Shown here: positions 1-8,003 of the stretch, one piece after another
Layout of the letters: the number at the start of each line of letters is the position of its first letter
Numbering within the stretch: the first letter of the stretch is position 1
Notes under the pieces: model-generated
What the model was told of the DNA's origin: nothing
Seen by the model: only the letters and a program-made list of their open reading frames with translations
The model's database searches: none
Origin: Psychromonas aquimarina ATCC BAA-1526
GTDB lineage: Bacteria > Pseudomonadota > Gammaproteobacteria > Enterobacterales > Psychromonadaceae
Direction: 5' to 3'
Assembly (NCBI RefSeq): GCF_000428725.1
Contig: NZ_AUAM01000020.1
Span: 35,775-99,774, forward strand
Length of the DNA: 64,000 nucleotides
Made by a program: the position numbers and the translations under genes

Positions 1-1651
1 TACAGGAAACTCCTTTTTCGCAGGACATCTGCAGCCCGTATGACTGCCCGAAAGCATTTTTTAAACGTTTATCAACAATCTGCAGGCCTAAACCTGTTTC
101 ATTTTCTTTTACAGTATAGTTACCGGCATTATCGATAACCAGCAGTTCCACCAGGGGCTGAGCACTGTTTCTAACAATAGAGCCTTTCACCTGAATTCTG
201 CCGTTTTCTAATAAGGTTGATGTGCCGTGTTTAACTGCATTTTCAACCAGCGGCTGCAGAGTAAAGGTGGGGACAACAACGTTATGCAGCTCGGGATCCA
301 CCTGAAATTCAACTTCTAAGCGGTCAGAAAAACGTGCCAGCTCAACTTCAAGGTATGCAGTGATATGCGCCAGCTCTTCTTCAATCGTCACGGATTCAAT
401 ATTATGCTTTAAATTTCTGCGGAAAAATTGTGAAAGATGCTGAATCAGCTGTCGTGCTTTATCCGGATCGCGCCTGATCACGGCACTGATTGTGTTAAGG
501 GAATTAAATAAAAAATGCGGGTTTACCTGAGCCTGCAGAAGACGCAGCTCTGCTTGTGTCAGTAATGTCTGCTGCTCAATATAGCGGCCGGTTAAAATCT
601 GATTGGACAGCAGCTTTGCCAGCCCTTCTCCTAAATGACGGTTAAGCGTTGAGAACAGCTTCTGTTTCGGCTCATAAAGCTTAATAGTGCCTAATACTTC
701 ATCTTCCCCGCCGACTAGCGGTATAACCAGCGCAGAGCCTAATTTACATTTCTCATGCAGTGAACACTGGTAGGCAACTTCGTAACCGTCAGCGTAAATT
801 AATTCACGATTTTGAATCGCCTGTCTGGTGCACTCAGATGAGATAGGCGTTCCAGGCAGATGATGGTCGTCACCGATACCAATAAACGCCATAATTTTTT
901 CTCTGTCGGTAATGGAAACCGCCCCCACTCCCGTTTCTTCATAAATTATCTGCGCTATTTTTTTAGTGCTCTGCTGATTGAAACCGCTGCTTAAAATGCC
1001 GACGGAACGTTCGGCAATTTTTAATGCTTTGCTGGAAAAGGCTGCAGAGTACTTTTCATAAATCGCCTTTCGATCCTGGATAATACTCATAAATAAAGCA
1101 GCACCTATGCTGTTGGCGATAATCATAGGTAAAGCGATTGCTTTAACCAGGTGCAGCGCCTGCTCAAAGGGCTGCGCAACCAGCAGTATAATCGTCATCT
1201 GCATCACTTCTGCAGCCAGAAGAACCACAAAAGCAACACTCGGTTTAAATATTTTGTCCACCAGCCCGCGCCGGACATAATAACTGTGGATTAAGCCGCC
1301 TAATAACCCTTCGGCAGTGGTTGATATTGCGCAGGCTGTATCAGTAAAACCTCCCATGGTATAACGATGGATGCCGCCGGTCAGCCCGACGGCAAAACCA
1401 ACCACAGGCCCTCCAAGCAGACCGCCCATTACCGCACCGATTGCCCGTGTATTAGCGATGGCATTCTCAATAGCTAAACCAAAATAAGTACCCAGCACAC
1501 AAAACAGGCTAAACACCACATAACAGGCTAAACGCTGCGAAAAATGACCGGAAACTGTGGTTAAGGGCATAAATAAAGGCGTTTTACTTAATAAATACGC
1601 AATCACTAAATACACACTAAGCTGCTGCAGTAGTGAAAAGATTAATTCCAT
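1..1651 (-). CDS. btsS: BtsS-like pyruvate-sensing histidine kinase (LytS family), 3' end cut by window edge
   Basis: The reading frame starts at the ATG at 1651 and runs off the left edge after about 550 codons, so only roughly the last ten residues should be missing. The N-terminus is a multi-span 5TMR-LYT membrane domain (opening MELIFSLLQQLSVYLVIAYL) with the family signature NTRAIGAVMGGLLGGP, followed by a GAF-like region, the His_kinase box with QVNPHFLFNSLNTI (phospho-acceptor His), and an HATPase domain ending GLGLQIVDKRL. This layout and wording match E. coli BtsS (YehU), the inner-membrane pyruvate receptor that phosphorylates BtsR to induce a pyruvate transporter. The partner regulator would lie just left of the window. 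Ortholog assignment is by recognition, not by search. Confidence 0.88.
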   Translation of the reverse strand, partial: MELIFSLLQQLSVYLVIAYLLSKTPLFMPLTTVSGHFSQRLACYVVFSLFCVLGTYFGLAIENAIANTRAIGAVMGGLLGGPVVGFAVGLTGGIHRYTMGGFTDTACAISTTAEGLLGGLIHSYYVRRGLVDKIFKPSVAFVVLLAAEVMQMTIILLVAQPFEQALHLVKAIALPMIIANSIGAALFMSIIQDRKAIYEKYSAAFSSKALKIAERSVGILSSGFNQQSTKKIAQIIYEETGVGAVSITDREKIMAFIGIGDDHHLPGTPISSECTRQAIQNRELIYADGYEVAYQCSLHEKCKLGSALVIPLVGGEDEVLGTIKLYEPKQKLFSTLNRHLGEGLAKLLSNQILTGRYIEQQTLLTQAELRLLQAQVNPHFLFNSLNTISAVIRRDPDKARQLIQHLSQFFRRNLKHNIESVTIEEELAHITAYLEVELARFSDRLEVEFQVDPELHNVVVPTFTLQPLVENAVKHGTSTLLENGRIQVKGSIVRNSAQPLVELLVIDNAGNYTVKENETGLGLQIVDKRLKNAFGQSYGLQMSCEKGVSC

Positions 1652-1836
1652 ATAAGGTACCGGTTAAAGGAGAGTTGAAGGCAAATTAATAAACCTGCTC
1701 TAGCGAAGCGAAAAAGACAATATCAACATAGAGAGTGAGTTTTTATGAATACTGGTAAAATAACACAGCGCTGAGCTGTTGTGTCTGTAGTAAAGTATTT
1801 TCGTGATCTGCTTTTAATAAATCAGCATTACCTTGT

Positions 1837-2085
1837 TTACTGATAAGACAGTTTACGTTTTTTTAATTTTTTCAGGGCACACTTGCATAATCCCGAGTTT
1901 AAAGCCGGACAGTTTTTACAAGGTGTTGATTTAATGGGGCGTGAAGCAAATTCTGTGCTGCAGATAACAGACTGCACAGCTTTTGATTGAACTGCGGTCT
2001 TGAATTCCGTAGATGTGACCAGATACAGAGACGATTTTTTCTGCTCTTTTTTACTGCTGTATTTAATTTTTTTCTTTGCTGACAT
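1837..2085 (-). CDS. Small lysine-rich protein with a C-terminal cysteine cluster, putatively Fur-controlled
   Basis: About 82 residues if the ATG at 2085 is used; an upstream in-frame ATG at 2109 lies inside the Fur-like site and is less likely. The N-terminal half is basic (MSAKKKIKYSSKKEQKK), and the C-terminal third carries CKNCPALNSGLCKC, a C-x2-C-x7-C-x-C cluster that could bind a metal or Fe-S centre. No signal peptide or membrane segment is visible. I do not recognise the family. The gene sits alone between btsS and the divergent rhlE. The strong Fur-box-like palindrome ten bases upstream suggests iron-dependent repression, which is inference. No good Shine-Dalgarno sequence is visible. 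Confidence 0.55.
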   Translation of the reverse strand: MSAKKKIKYSSKKEQKKSSLYLVTSTEFKTAVQSKAVQSVICSTEFASRPIKSTPCKNCPALNSGLCKCALKKLKKRKLSYQ

Positions 2086-2094
2086 ACGCCCGCC

Positions 2095-2113
2095 AATAAT
2101 GATTATCATTCAG
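2095..2113. promoter_or_regulatory. Fur-box-like operator
   Basis: The 19-bp stretch centred on AATGATTATCATT (2098-2110) matches the classical Fur consensus GATAATGATAATCATTATC at 14 of 19 positions and is a perfect 6-1-6 inverted repeat at its core. It lies just upstream of the small Cys-rich gene (start 2085) and about 130 bp upstream of the divergent rhlE start, so it most plausibly controls the small gene. Confidence 0.6.
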
Positions 2114-2245
2114 ATAAAGTATAATAAATAAACGTTTAAACAGCAACTTGATAACAGCATGCATTTTATTAATGCCCAATAAGCCAGAGCTGTTATACTC
2201 GCGCCAATAATTGAATTTTGTATGTGTAATAGAGTGGTGATGTAA

Positions 2246-3547
2246 ATGAGTGTTGATGCAATAGGTTTATCTTCTGAGTTATTAAAAGCTGTAAAAGCTT
2301 GTGGTTATAAAAATCTGACTCCTATACAGCAGCAGGCGATCCCACTTATCCGTACGGGTACCGATCTGCTGGCAAGCGCACAGACAGGCACAGGTAAAAC
2401 AGCCGCTTTTACGCTGCCGATCTTAGATATATTAGCAAAAAACAGCAGTGCCAAGCCGGCTAACAATACAACGATTAAAGCGCTGATATTAACCCCGACT
2501 CGTGAACTTGCCCTGCAGGTCGCTAAAAACATTAAAGACTACAGCGAATTTTTACCCCTGACCAGCGGCGTAGTCAGCGGCGGTACAAATATGCCGGCAC
2601 AGACTAAAATGCTGAAAAACGGTGTAGATCTGTTAGTTGCAACTCCAGGCCGTCTTATTGAACATCTGACACTAAGAAACGTGGATCTTTCCCATGTGAA
2701 ATACCTGGTATTAGATGAAGCCGACCGCATGCTGGATATGGGTTTTCTTCAGGACATTGAAAGGTTAATGGAAGTTATCAAACAGAAACATCAGACACTG
2801 ATGTTCTCCGCTACTTTCTCTAACAAAGTGAAAACCCTGGCTAACAAGCTGCTGACTACACCAAAAACTCTAGAGATCTCACCACAAAACTCTACATCGG
2901 GTAAAGTGAAGCAGCAGGTCTACTGGGTATCCGAACAGCGTAAACGTGAACTGCTGTCGGAGCTGATCGGGGTGAAAAACTGGAAACAGGTCCTGGTCTT
3001 TGCCGGTACTAAAGAGAGCGCTAATCTGCTGGCTAAAGAACTGCAGTTAGATGGAATTAAAACCGCTTTATGTCATGGTGATAAAGCTCAGGGCGCACGT
3101 AACAAAGCAATTGAAAAATTTGTCGATGGCAGCGTAAGAGTATTAGTGGCAACCGACGTAGCGGCCCGCGGGTTAGATATTCCGGATCTGCCCTATGTGG
3201 TAAATTTCCATCTGCCGTTTCTAGCCGAAGATTATGTCCACCGTATTGGGCGTACCGGTCGAGCAGGAAAAAATGGTATGGCGGTTTCATTAGTCAGCCC
3301 GAAAGATGAGCAGTTCTTAGATAATATCGAAGAGCTGATTGGACGAAAGTTTGAACGTATTGTTTACCCGGGTTACGAATTCGATGCGCAGTCATCTTCG
3401 CAGTATAATGATTCAGAGACAAAACCACTTAAGAAAAGCCGCTATAAAGCAACTCAGGAGCGCAATCAGATGCTCGCCCGCAGAAAAGAAGCTAATAGCC
3501 CGGCAGCAATTCGCCGTGCTAAAGCAAAGAAAAGAAAAGCCAGATAA
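2246..3547 (+). CDS. rhlE: DEAD-box ATP-dependent RNA helicase, RhlE type
   Basis: A 433-residue cytoplasmic RNA helicase that unwinds RNA with ATP, with roles in RNA turnover, ribosome assembly and cold adaptation in this family. Visible in order: Q motif (NLTPIQQQAIP), motif I AQTGTGKT, Ia PTRELALQ, motif II DEAD, motif III SAT, the second RecA domain with DVAARGLDIPDL, and motif VI HRIGRTGRAG. A basic tail (RRAKAKKRKAR) follows the core, as in RhlE rather than DbpA or SrmB. The gene is monocistronic, ending in a strong hairpin shared with the convergent amrA. Start MSVDAIGLSSELLKAV fits RhlE N-termini; the Shine-Dalgarno is weak. Confidence 0.9.
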   Translation: MSVDAIGLSSELLKAVKACGYKNLTPIQQQAIPLIRTGTDLLASAQTGTGKTAAFTLPILDILAKNSSAKPANNTTIKALILTPTRELALQVAKNIKDYSEFLPLTSGVVSGGTNMPAQTKMLKNGVDLLVATPGRLIEHLTLRNVDLSHVKYLVLDEADRMLDMGFLQDIERLMEVIKQKHQTLMFSATFSNKVKTLANKLLTTPKTLEISPQNSTSGKVKQQVYWVSEQRKRELLSELIGVKNWKQVLVFAGTKESANLLAKELQLDGIKTALCHGDKAQGARNKAIEKFVDGSVRVLVATDVAARGLDIPDLPYVVNFHLPFLAEDYVHRIGRTGRAGKNGMAVSLVSPKDEQFLDNIEELIGRKFERIVYPGYEFDAQSSSQYNDSETKPLKKSRYKATQERNQMLARRKEANSPAAIRRAKAKKRKAR

Positions 3548-3553
3548 CACAGT

Positions 3554-3582
3554 AAAACCGGGGGATTTTTTCCCCGGTTTTA
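3554..3582. terminator. Bidirectional intrinsic terminator between rhlE and amrA
   Basis: AAAACCGGGG (3554-3563) pairs with CCCCGGTTTT (3572-3581) around a T-rich loop. A and T runs flank the stem on both sides, so it can end transcription of rhlE on the plus strand and amrA on the minus strand. Confidence 0.85.
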
Positions 3583-3602
3583 TTCAGACCGCGGTAAAAA
3601 CC

Positions 3603-4181
3603 TCAGCCTTCAATAACAAATGTAGAAAAGCGATACAGTTTCAGATCCTCACTCCAGTAATTTCTATGCCAGCCCCCTTTCTGTTTTAATGCCTGCACGA
3701 AAGTAATAGGAGTTGGTAAAGAATGCCATACAGTCGGCAGAAATATCGCGCTTCGCCCCCCTTCCTCTTTTAATAACAGTCCGTCACTCCCAACTTTCAG
3801 CTCTTTTAATAAAGCCTGCTCACCACTGTTTTTGAGCGGTTCCAGTTCCGATAGAACAGAAATTTCAAAAGATAAATACGGCAGTTCATTGCTCTGCACA
3901 GGCACAAAGCGCCGATCCTGACAGGCACTGTAATAACTGTACTCACAAACATTAAGCCACAGCGGCTTTTCGACACCGTATGTACCGATGCAGCCCCGCA
4001 GCTGCTTATTGATATACAAGGTCACAAAACAGGCTCGACGTGTCAGAAGAGCAGCCGATACAGGCGGTTCGGGAAGCACCAGAGTATGTTCTCTGGTGGT
4101 AGTCTCAAGAACCTGTTTTACCAGATTTACTAATTCGTTTTGTTCTGCTGTAGTAAAATTAATAGAGAATGAAACTGGCAT
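3603..4181 (-). CDS. amrA: AMMECR1-domain protein, AmmeMemoRadiSam system protein A
   Basis: A 192-residue AMMECR1 protein with the family signature LRGCIGTY at residues 61-68 and the conserved stretch around YSYYSACQDRRF. In bacteria this family occurs with a MEMO-like protein and a radical SAM enzyme (AmmeMemoRadiSam); the biochemical role is unknown. amrB lies immediately upstream on the same strand, so the two probably form an operon. The domain proper begins about residue 9 (FTTAEQNELVNLVK). The first eight codons, the start codon and the GGTGGTGGG Shine-Dalgarno-like run lie in a duplicated copy of the amrB 3' end, read in a different frame. No radical SAM partner is adjacent. Confidence 0.88.
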   Translation of the reverse strand: MPVSFSINFTTAEQNELVNLVKQVLETTTREHTLVLPEPPVSAALLTRRACFVTLYINKQLRGCIGTYGVEKPLWLNVCEYSYYSACQDRRFVPVQSNELPYLSFEISVLSELEPLKNSGEQALLKELKVGSDGLLLKEEGGRSAIFLPTVWHSLPTPITFVQALKQKGGWHRNYWSEDLKLYRFSTFVIEG

Positions 4182-4353
4182 ATCCCACCACCTGCTGTTT
4201 GTTTCCTAAAGTGCCACCTGAACTTATTCTTTACCGGCTTAAATTAATAGAGAATGAAACCGGCATAACCCGCATCTGCTGCTTATAAATCAATAGAGGA
4301 TAAAACTGGCATATCCCACCACCTGCTGTTTATTTCCTAAAGTATCACCTGAA
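4161..4353. repeat. Three imperfect copies of the amrB 3' end
   Basis: Copy C (4292-4353) is the true 3' end of amrB. Copy A (4161-4222) is 62 bp with five substitutions, about 92 percent identical, and overlaps the start of amrA. Copy B (4246-4284) is a shorter, more diverged version. Read on the minus strand in the amrB frame, all three end in GYASFILY or GYAGFILY plus a stop codon, so they derive from the coding tail of amrB. Confidence 0.85.
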
Positions 4354-5069
4354 TTAGCCTGAGCAGTTAATTTAATTTTCCAGCCCTGTTTAGCTGCATA
4401 ATCTAATAAACCATTAACAGCATAACAGCCGCAGGCATCCTGCCCATGCAGATTTGCTTCATAATTTAAAATTTTATCTATGCTTTGACTGTCTAAAATC
4501 TGTGCCTGCTGGTAACTGTGATAATGACTGAGATCCGTACTGACAATCACCACAGTAGACGGATCATCTGCCTGTAAAACGCTTAACAGCTCACTGACCA
4601 GCTGCGGCTGACACTGACCGACAACAATCGGTACTATGGTAAAATCCTGCAGACAGGTCTGTAAAAACGGGAGCTGTACCTCCAGAGAGTGTTCAAAGAG
4701 ATGTGCCGAATCACAAAAGCTTACCAAAGCAGATTTCAACAGTTTCTTGTAGCAGTCGCTGGCGACATCTATTTTACCCAGCGGCGTGCTGAACACATCA
4801 TAATTTGAAACTGCACAGCCCTGTAAGGGAACCCGGTGACTGGGGCCCAGTACTATAACGCGTTTAATCTCAGCTGCGGCATTAAGGTAAGCATAGGCTT
4901 CTCCAGCAACCGCCCCCGAATAACAGTAACCGGCGTGCGGCACAATAAGCGCATGCGGGTTAATGTTCGGCTCCGGTGACACAGAAATAAATGTATGCAG
5001 CTCTGTTTTTAACTGTTCAGGTGCAGCCGGATAAAAGCTCCCAGCTACAACCGGCCCTCTGTATTTCAT
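4290..5069 (-). CDS. amrB: MEMO-family protein, AmmeMemoRadiSam system protein B
   Basis: A 259-residue protein of the MEMO1 family, related in fold to class III non-haem iron dioxygenases (LigB). Putative metal ligands are His45 in PHAGYCYSG, His78 in VLGPSHRV and Cys213 in DACGCYAVNG; STDLSHYHSY near residue 180 is also typical. Full length for the family (about 260-290). It is followed on the same strand by amrA after 108 bp, a gap made up largely of duplicated copies of this gene's own 3' end. In other bacteria the pair accompanies a radical SAM enzyme, which is not seen here. Family assignment is firm; function is not known. Confidence 0.9.
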   Translation of the reverse strand: MKYRGPVVAGSFYPAAPEQLKTELHTFISVSPEPNINPHALIVPHAGYCYSGAVAGEAYAYLNAAAEIKRVIVLGPSHRVPLQGCAVSNYDVFSTPLGKIDVASDCYKKLLKSALVSFCDSAHLFEHSLEVQLPFLQTCLQDFTIVPIVVGQCQPQLVSELLSVLQADDPSTVVIVSTDLSHYHSYQQAQILDSQSIDKILNYEANLHGQDACGCYAVNGLLDYAAKQGWKIKLTAQANSGDTLGNKQQVVGYASFILY

Positions 5070-5231
5070 ATAAACCTCACAGCAGACAACATGTTAACTA
5101 AACATCTCAGATAAAAATAATATATGCAGTGACTGTATTAAAAGTATAGTCAAATGGTGTACGAAATGAACATGGGCAGGCAAACAAATAAATATATTTA
5201 TAGTTCTGACAGGAGCTCAGCAGGCGGCAAA

Positions 5232-5258
5232 CGCGATAACAGCAGAGCTATTATCGCG
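5232..5258. terminator. Hairpin downstream of the yggL remnant
   Basis: CGCGATAA (5232-5239) and TTATCGCG (5251-5258) form a perfect 8-bp stem with an 11-nt loop. On the minus strand the stem is followed by TTTGCC, so it is a weak candidate terminator for the yggL locus, after its duplicated tails. Confidence 0.45.
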
Positions 5259-5280
5259 CGTCATACAGGAGGCTTAAATA

Positions 5281-5514
5281 CCGTAATAGACACCTGATAA
5301 ATCATCGACTTTGGCATCAACAATAAATGTGCTGTTTAATCAGCTCTCGTTAGAAGTTGTTTTAAATCCCGTAATAGGCGTCTGATAAATCATCGACTTT
5401 GGCATCAACAATAACTGTGCTGTTTAATCAGCTCTCGTTAGAAGTTGTTTTAAATCCCGTAATAGGCATCTGATAAATCATCGACTTTGGCGTCAACAAT
5501 AAATGTGTTGTTTT
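5281..5514. repeat. 88-bp tandem repeat, two full units plus a partial one, made from the yggL 3' end
   Basis: The string CCGTAATAG recurs at 5281, 5369 and 5457, an exact 88-bp period. The partial unit (5457 to about 5514) is the real 3' coding end of the yggL-like gene. The other two carry its last 16 or so codons and stop plus a shared spacer. On the minus strand each copy reads VDAKVDDLSDAYYGI-stop (the outermost reads LSGVYYGI). Confidence 0.92.
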
Positions 5515-5793
5515 TCAACCATGCCTGAAAAGCGCTGCGGTCTTCTTCGGTTGCAGAGCCGTAACGATCAAATGAACTGATATAAATAGTAAAGGTATCA
5601 GTACCGCCAGCCCCTCCCATAATGAGATTTCTCGACTCAGTAAAACTGCAGATACCGTCAAAAAATGCATCAAAACTACTTTCATCAATATTTTCAAATC
5701 TAAATGAAACTCAAACCCTAGCACCGAATATTCATCTACATATAATTTTTTACGTAGACGACGACTTCTTTTTACCTGCTCATTAGTTTTCAT
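5450..5793 (-). pseudogene. yggL: YggL/DUF469-family gene with a single-base frameshift
   Basis: The frame from the ATG at 5793 gives RSRRLRKKLYVDEYSVLGFEFH, the N-terminus typical of YggL (DUF469, a 50S-ribosome-binding family). It then drifts into an unrelated hydrophobic sequence. Shifting frame near 5705 restores the family: FENIDESSFDAFFDGI, then RNLIMGGAGGTDTFTIYI, and the tail VDDLSDAYYGI ending at 5450. One extra T in the TTTCATTTAGATTT region would rebuild a continuous protein of about 115 residues, close to YggL length. It is either a true frameshift mutation or an assembly error. The 3' end is also tandemly duplicated downstream. Confidence 0.8.
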
Positions 5794-5956
5794 TATTTAC
5801 TCTCCTGATCGAAGTAAGCGGCTTAAATAAAGCTTGAAAGAAAAATGTATATAACAGCAGTCTAGATAAATATCTGCTCAATACTGCTGAACCGCTAATC
5901 AGAGTACCTGTAAAAATATGAATTAACAGCTGTTTTACTGATTATCTGCGGCTCGC

Positions 5957-6862
5957 TCAAATATTCTGCTGAGTATCACTCTTTTCCTGAACATATTCAG
6001 CACTCTGCGGCTTATGTTTTTGACTCACCAGTACACCCGTAAATACAACAGCAATGCTTATCCACTGATCAATATTCAGTATTTCCCCCAGTAAAAGAGA
6101 AGATAACAGCAAAGCAAAAACCGGCACTAAATTTGAAAAAGCGGCGGCCGTTAAGACGGACACTTTACTCAAGGCATAGTTATACATGCCATAGGCACCT
6201 AATGTTACGAAGGTGCCCAGATATAAAATATTGAGCAGCGCATTAGTATCATGGACTTGAGGAATACCAGTAAAAAGTACAAAGGGTCCAAAAAACAGTG
6301 TACCGCTGAGCCCCTGTAAAGCAATCAGTGACAATGGAGCATAACGGGCAGCAAGGTACTTTACACTAACAGAATAATATGCGGCACAAACCATCGCCAG
6401 AAACTCCAGAAAATTACCTAATACAGGATCAGGTGCATGCTCAGAGCTTGGAGAAACATGGGTTAACAGGATACTGCCGCCTATACACAAGCTAAAACCG
6501 ATAATAATCGCTTTAGAAATATGTTCTTTAAGCATCAAGAAGGCAAGCAGTGCGATAATAATCGGCAGGCATGAGACTAAAATGCCCGCCTGAGAGGCAG
6601 AAGTATTTTGTAGTGCATAACCCTCAAATAGAAAATATAAACACGGCTCTGCCAGTGACATGCTCAGCAAATATTTCCAGTCCCCCTGCTGATATTTAAA
6701 ACGCTTTACCCAGGGCCACAAACATAAACAAATTACTAAAGTGGTTAACATGCGTAAAAAAATGACAAAAGTCGGATCATAAAAATTAACAGCATACTTT
6801 AATGCGGCAAATGAACTGCCCCATAATAAAGTTGCAATAAATAAACACAGACCTGCAGGCAT
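5957..6862 (-). CDS. DMT-superfamily transporter with two EamA domains
   Basis: A 301-residue inner-membrane protein with about ten hydrophobic spans in two homologous EamA halves. The first begins LCLFIATLLWGSSFAALKYA and the second has FLEFLAMVCAAYYSVSVKYL. The family exports or imports metabolites such as amino acids, but the substrate cannot be read from the sequence. The C-terminus is a short polar tail. The gene is divergent from the solute-binding gene at 7158 across a 295-bp gap and appears monocistronic. Confidence 0.85.
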   Translation of the reverse strand: MPAGLCLFIATLLWGSSFAALKYAVNFYDPTFVIFLRMLTTLVICLCLWPWVKRFKYQQGDWKYLLSMSLAEPCLYFLFEGYALQNTSASQAGILVSCLPIIIALLAFLMLKEHISKAIIIGFSLCIGGSILLTHVSPSSEHAPDPVLGNFLEFLAMVCAAYYSVSVKYLAARYAPLSLIALQGLSGTLFFGPFVLFTGIPQVHDTNALLNILYLGTFVTLGAYGMYNYALSKVSVLTAAAFSNLVPVFALLLSSLLLGEILNIDQWISIAVVFTGVLVSQKHKPQSAEYVQEKSDTQQNI

Positions 6863-7157
6863 AAGCGGCTTCTATCTACAAAAAAAGAAGCTAATATTAG
6901 CATTTATAAAATTATTGATAAGTGTTATTAAACCGAACAATTACTCTAAGTTGAATGGAATAATTTCGGGTCGTTATTATGAGTACATTTCCTCTAATGG
7001 AGCACAAAACTTTCCTAAATCAATCACTAAGAAGTTATGATTGACTAGCCGGCAGTGAGGTAACTCTTCTTTGTATCAATTTAATCTATTGTTTTATACA
7101 AAATAAATACTTACGCTCTATAATGTGTAAATAAAATCAAGACGTTGAGATAAATCT

Positions 7158-7913
7158 ATGAAACTAACTTATATCTTGTTTTTTATCTTATTCAGTAGCT
7201 TCTGCTATGCGGATGCTGACAAAAGCATTGAAATGGTCACTGATCAGTGGCCCCCCTATTATGGCGCTAACATGTATAATCAAGGGCCTGTCACTGAAAT
7301 AAGCCGCCGGGTACTGAATAAATTAGGCTATCAGGCAAAAGTAACATTTGTTCCCTGGAAGCGTGCCCTGGAGCATTCCAAGCAAGGCCACTATGACGCG
7401 GTATTAGGGGCTTATTTCAATAATGAAAGATCAGTTTTCTTCTGGCACTCTGATGCAGTTGCCAGCAGCCGTGTGGTTTTATTCAGCTATCCGGAGAACT
7501 ATAAACAAGCATCTGATCTAAGCGCAATTAACGGACACAGCGTCTGCGTTATCAACGGATATTTTTACAGTGACGAATTTACCAGCAGCAGTTTAATATC
7601 TAAGATCAAATCAAATACTTTAAAGCACTGCTTTGAACGTTTGATTGCACGTCGGGTAGATTATGTTGCGGCGGATAAACTGGTCGGGCAGGCCATATTA
7701 GATGAGCAATTTCCAGGCGATAGAACAAAACTGACCACCCTGCCCATTATCATTTCACAGCAGACAATTCATATTTTATGGTCAAAGAAAACACCGGGTA
7801 ATTTCCAGTTAAATAAATCCTTCAACAGCACTCTGCAGGAACTGAAAAAATCTGGTGAAATTGAACAGATCTGGCAGAAACACGGCTTTCAATCAGCGAC
7901 TGGCAAGCAGTAA
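7158..7913 (+). CDS. Orphan periplasmic solute-binding protein, family 3
   Basis: A 251-residue protein with a signal peptide (MKLTYILFFILFSSFCYA) and an SBP_bac_3-type fold: TDQWPPYYG at the mature N-terminus, the FVPWKRAL motif common in stand-alone members, and a C-terminal GEIEQIWQKHGF. Members bound to ABC permeases import amino acids, but no permease or ATPase gene is next to it. A sensory, scavenging or virulence-type role cannot be excluded. A second protein of the same kind lies at 52868-53680. The next gene, pgpB, starts 90 bp downstream on the same strand, so co-transcription is possible though not functionally obvious. Confidence 0.8.
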   Translation: MKLTYILFFILFSSFCYADADKSIEMVTDQWPPYYGANMYNQGPVTEISRRVLNKLGYQAKVTFVPWKRALEHSKQGHYDAVLGAYFNNERSVFFWHSDAVASSRVVLFSYPENYKQASDLSAINGHSVCVINGYFYSDEFTSSSLISKIKSNTLKHCFERLIARRVDYVAADKLVGQAILDEQFPGDRTKLTTLPIIISQQTIHILWSKKTPGNFQLNKSFNSTLQELKKSGEIEQIWQKHGFQSATGKQ

Positions 7914-8003
7914 ATGTAAATGATGTAGTTATGACTGGAAGGCTGATTTTCGCCATGTAAAATCAGCCTTCATAATACTCTTTACAGCTATCAGGTTTTA
8001 TTA

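Noticed and set aside
5281..5514. Regular repeats that could suggest a CRISPR array
   Set aside because: The unit is 88 bp without variable spacers, and it is recognisably the coding tail of the adjacent yggL gene.
5900..5957. Weak similarity between the end of the DMT transporter gene and the sequence after it (CAGCAG...TTGAGC)
   Set aside because: Only about 15 bases match with gaps, too little to call another duplicated gene tail.
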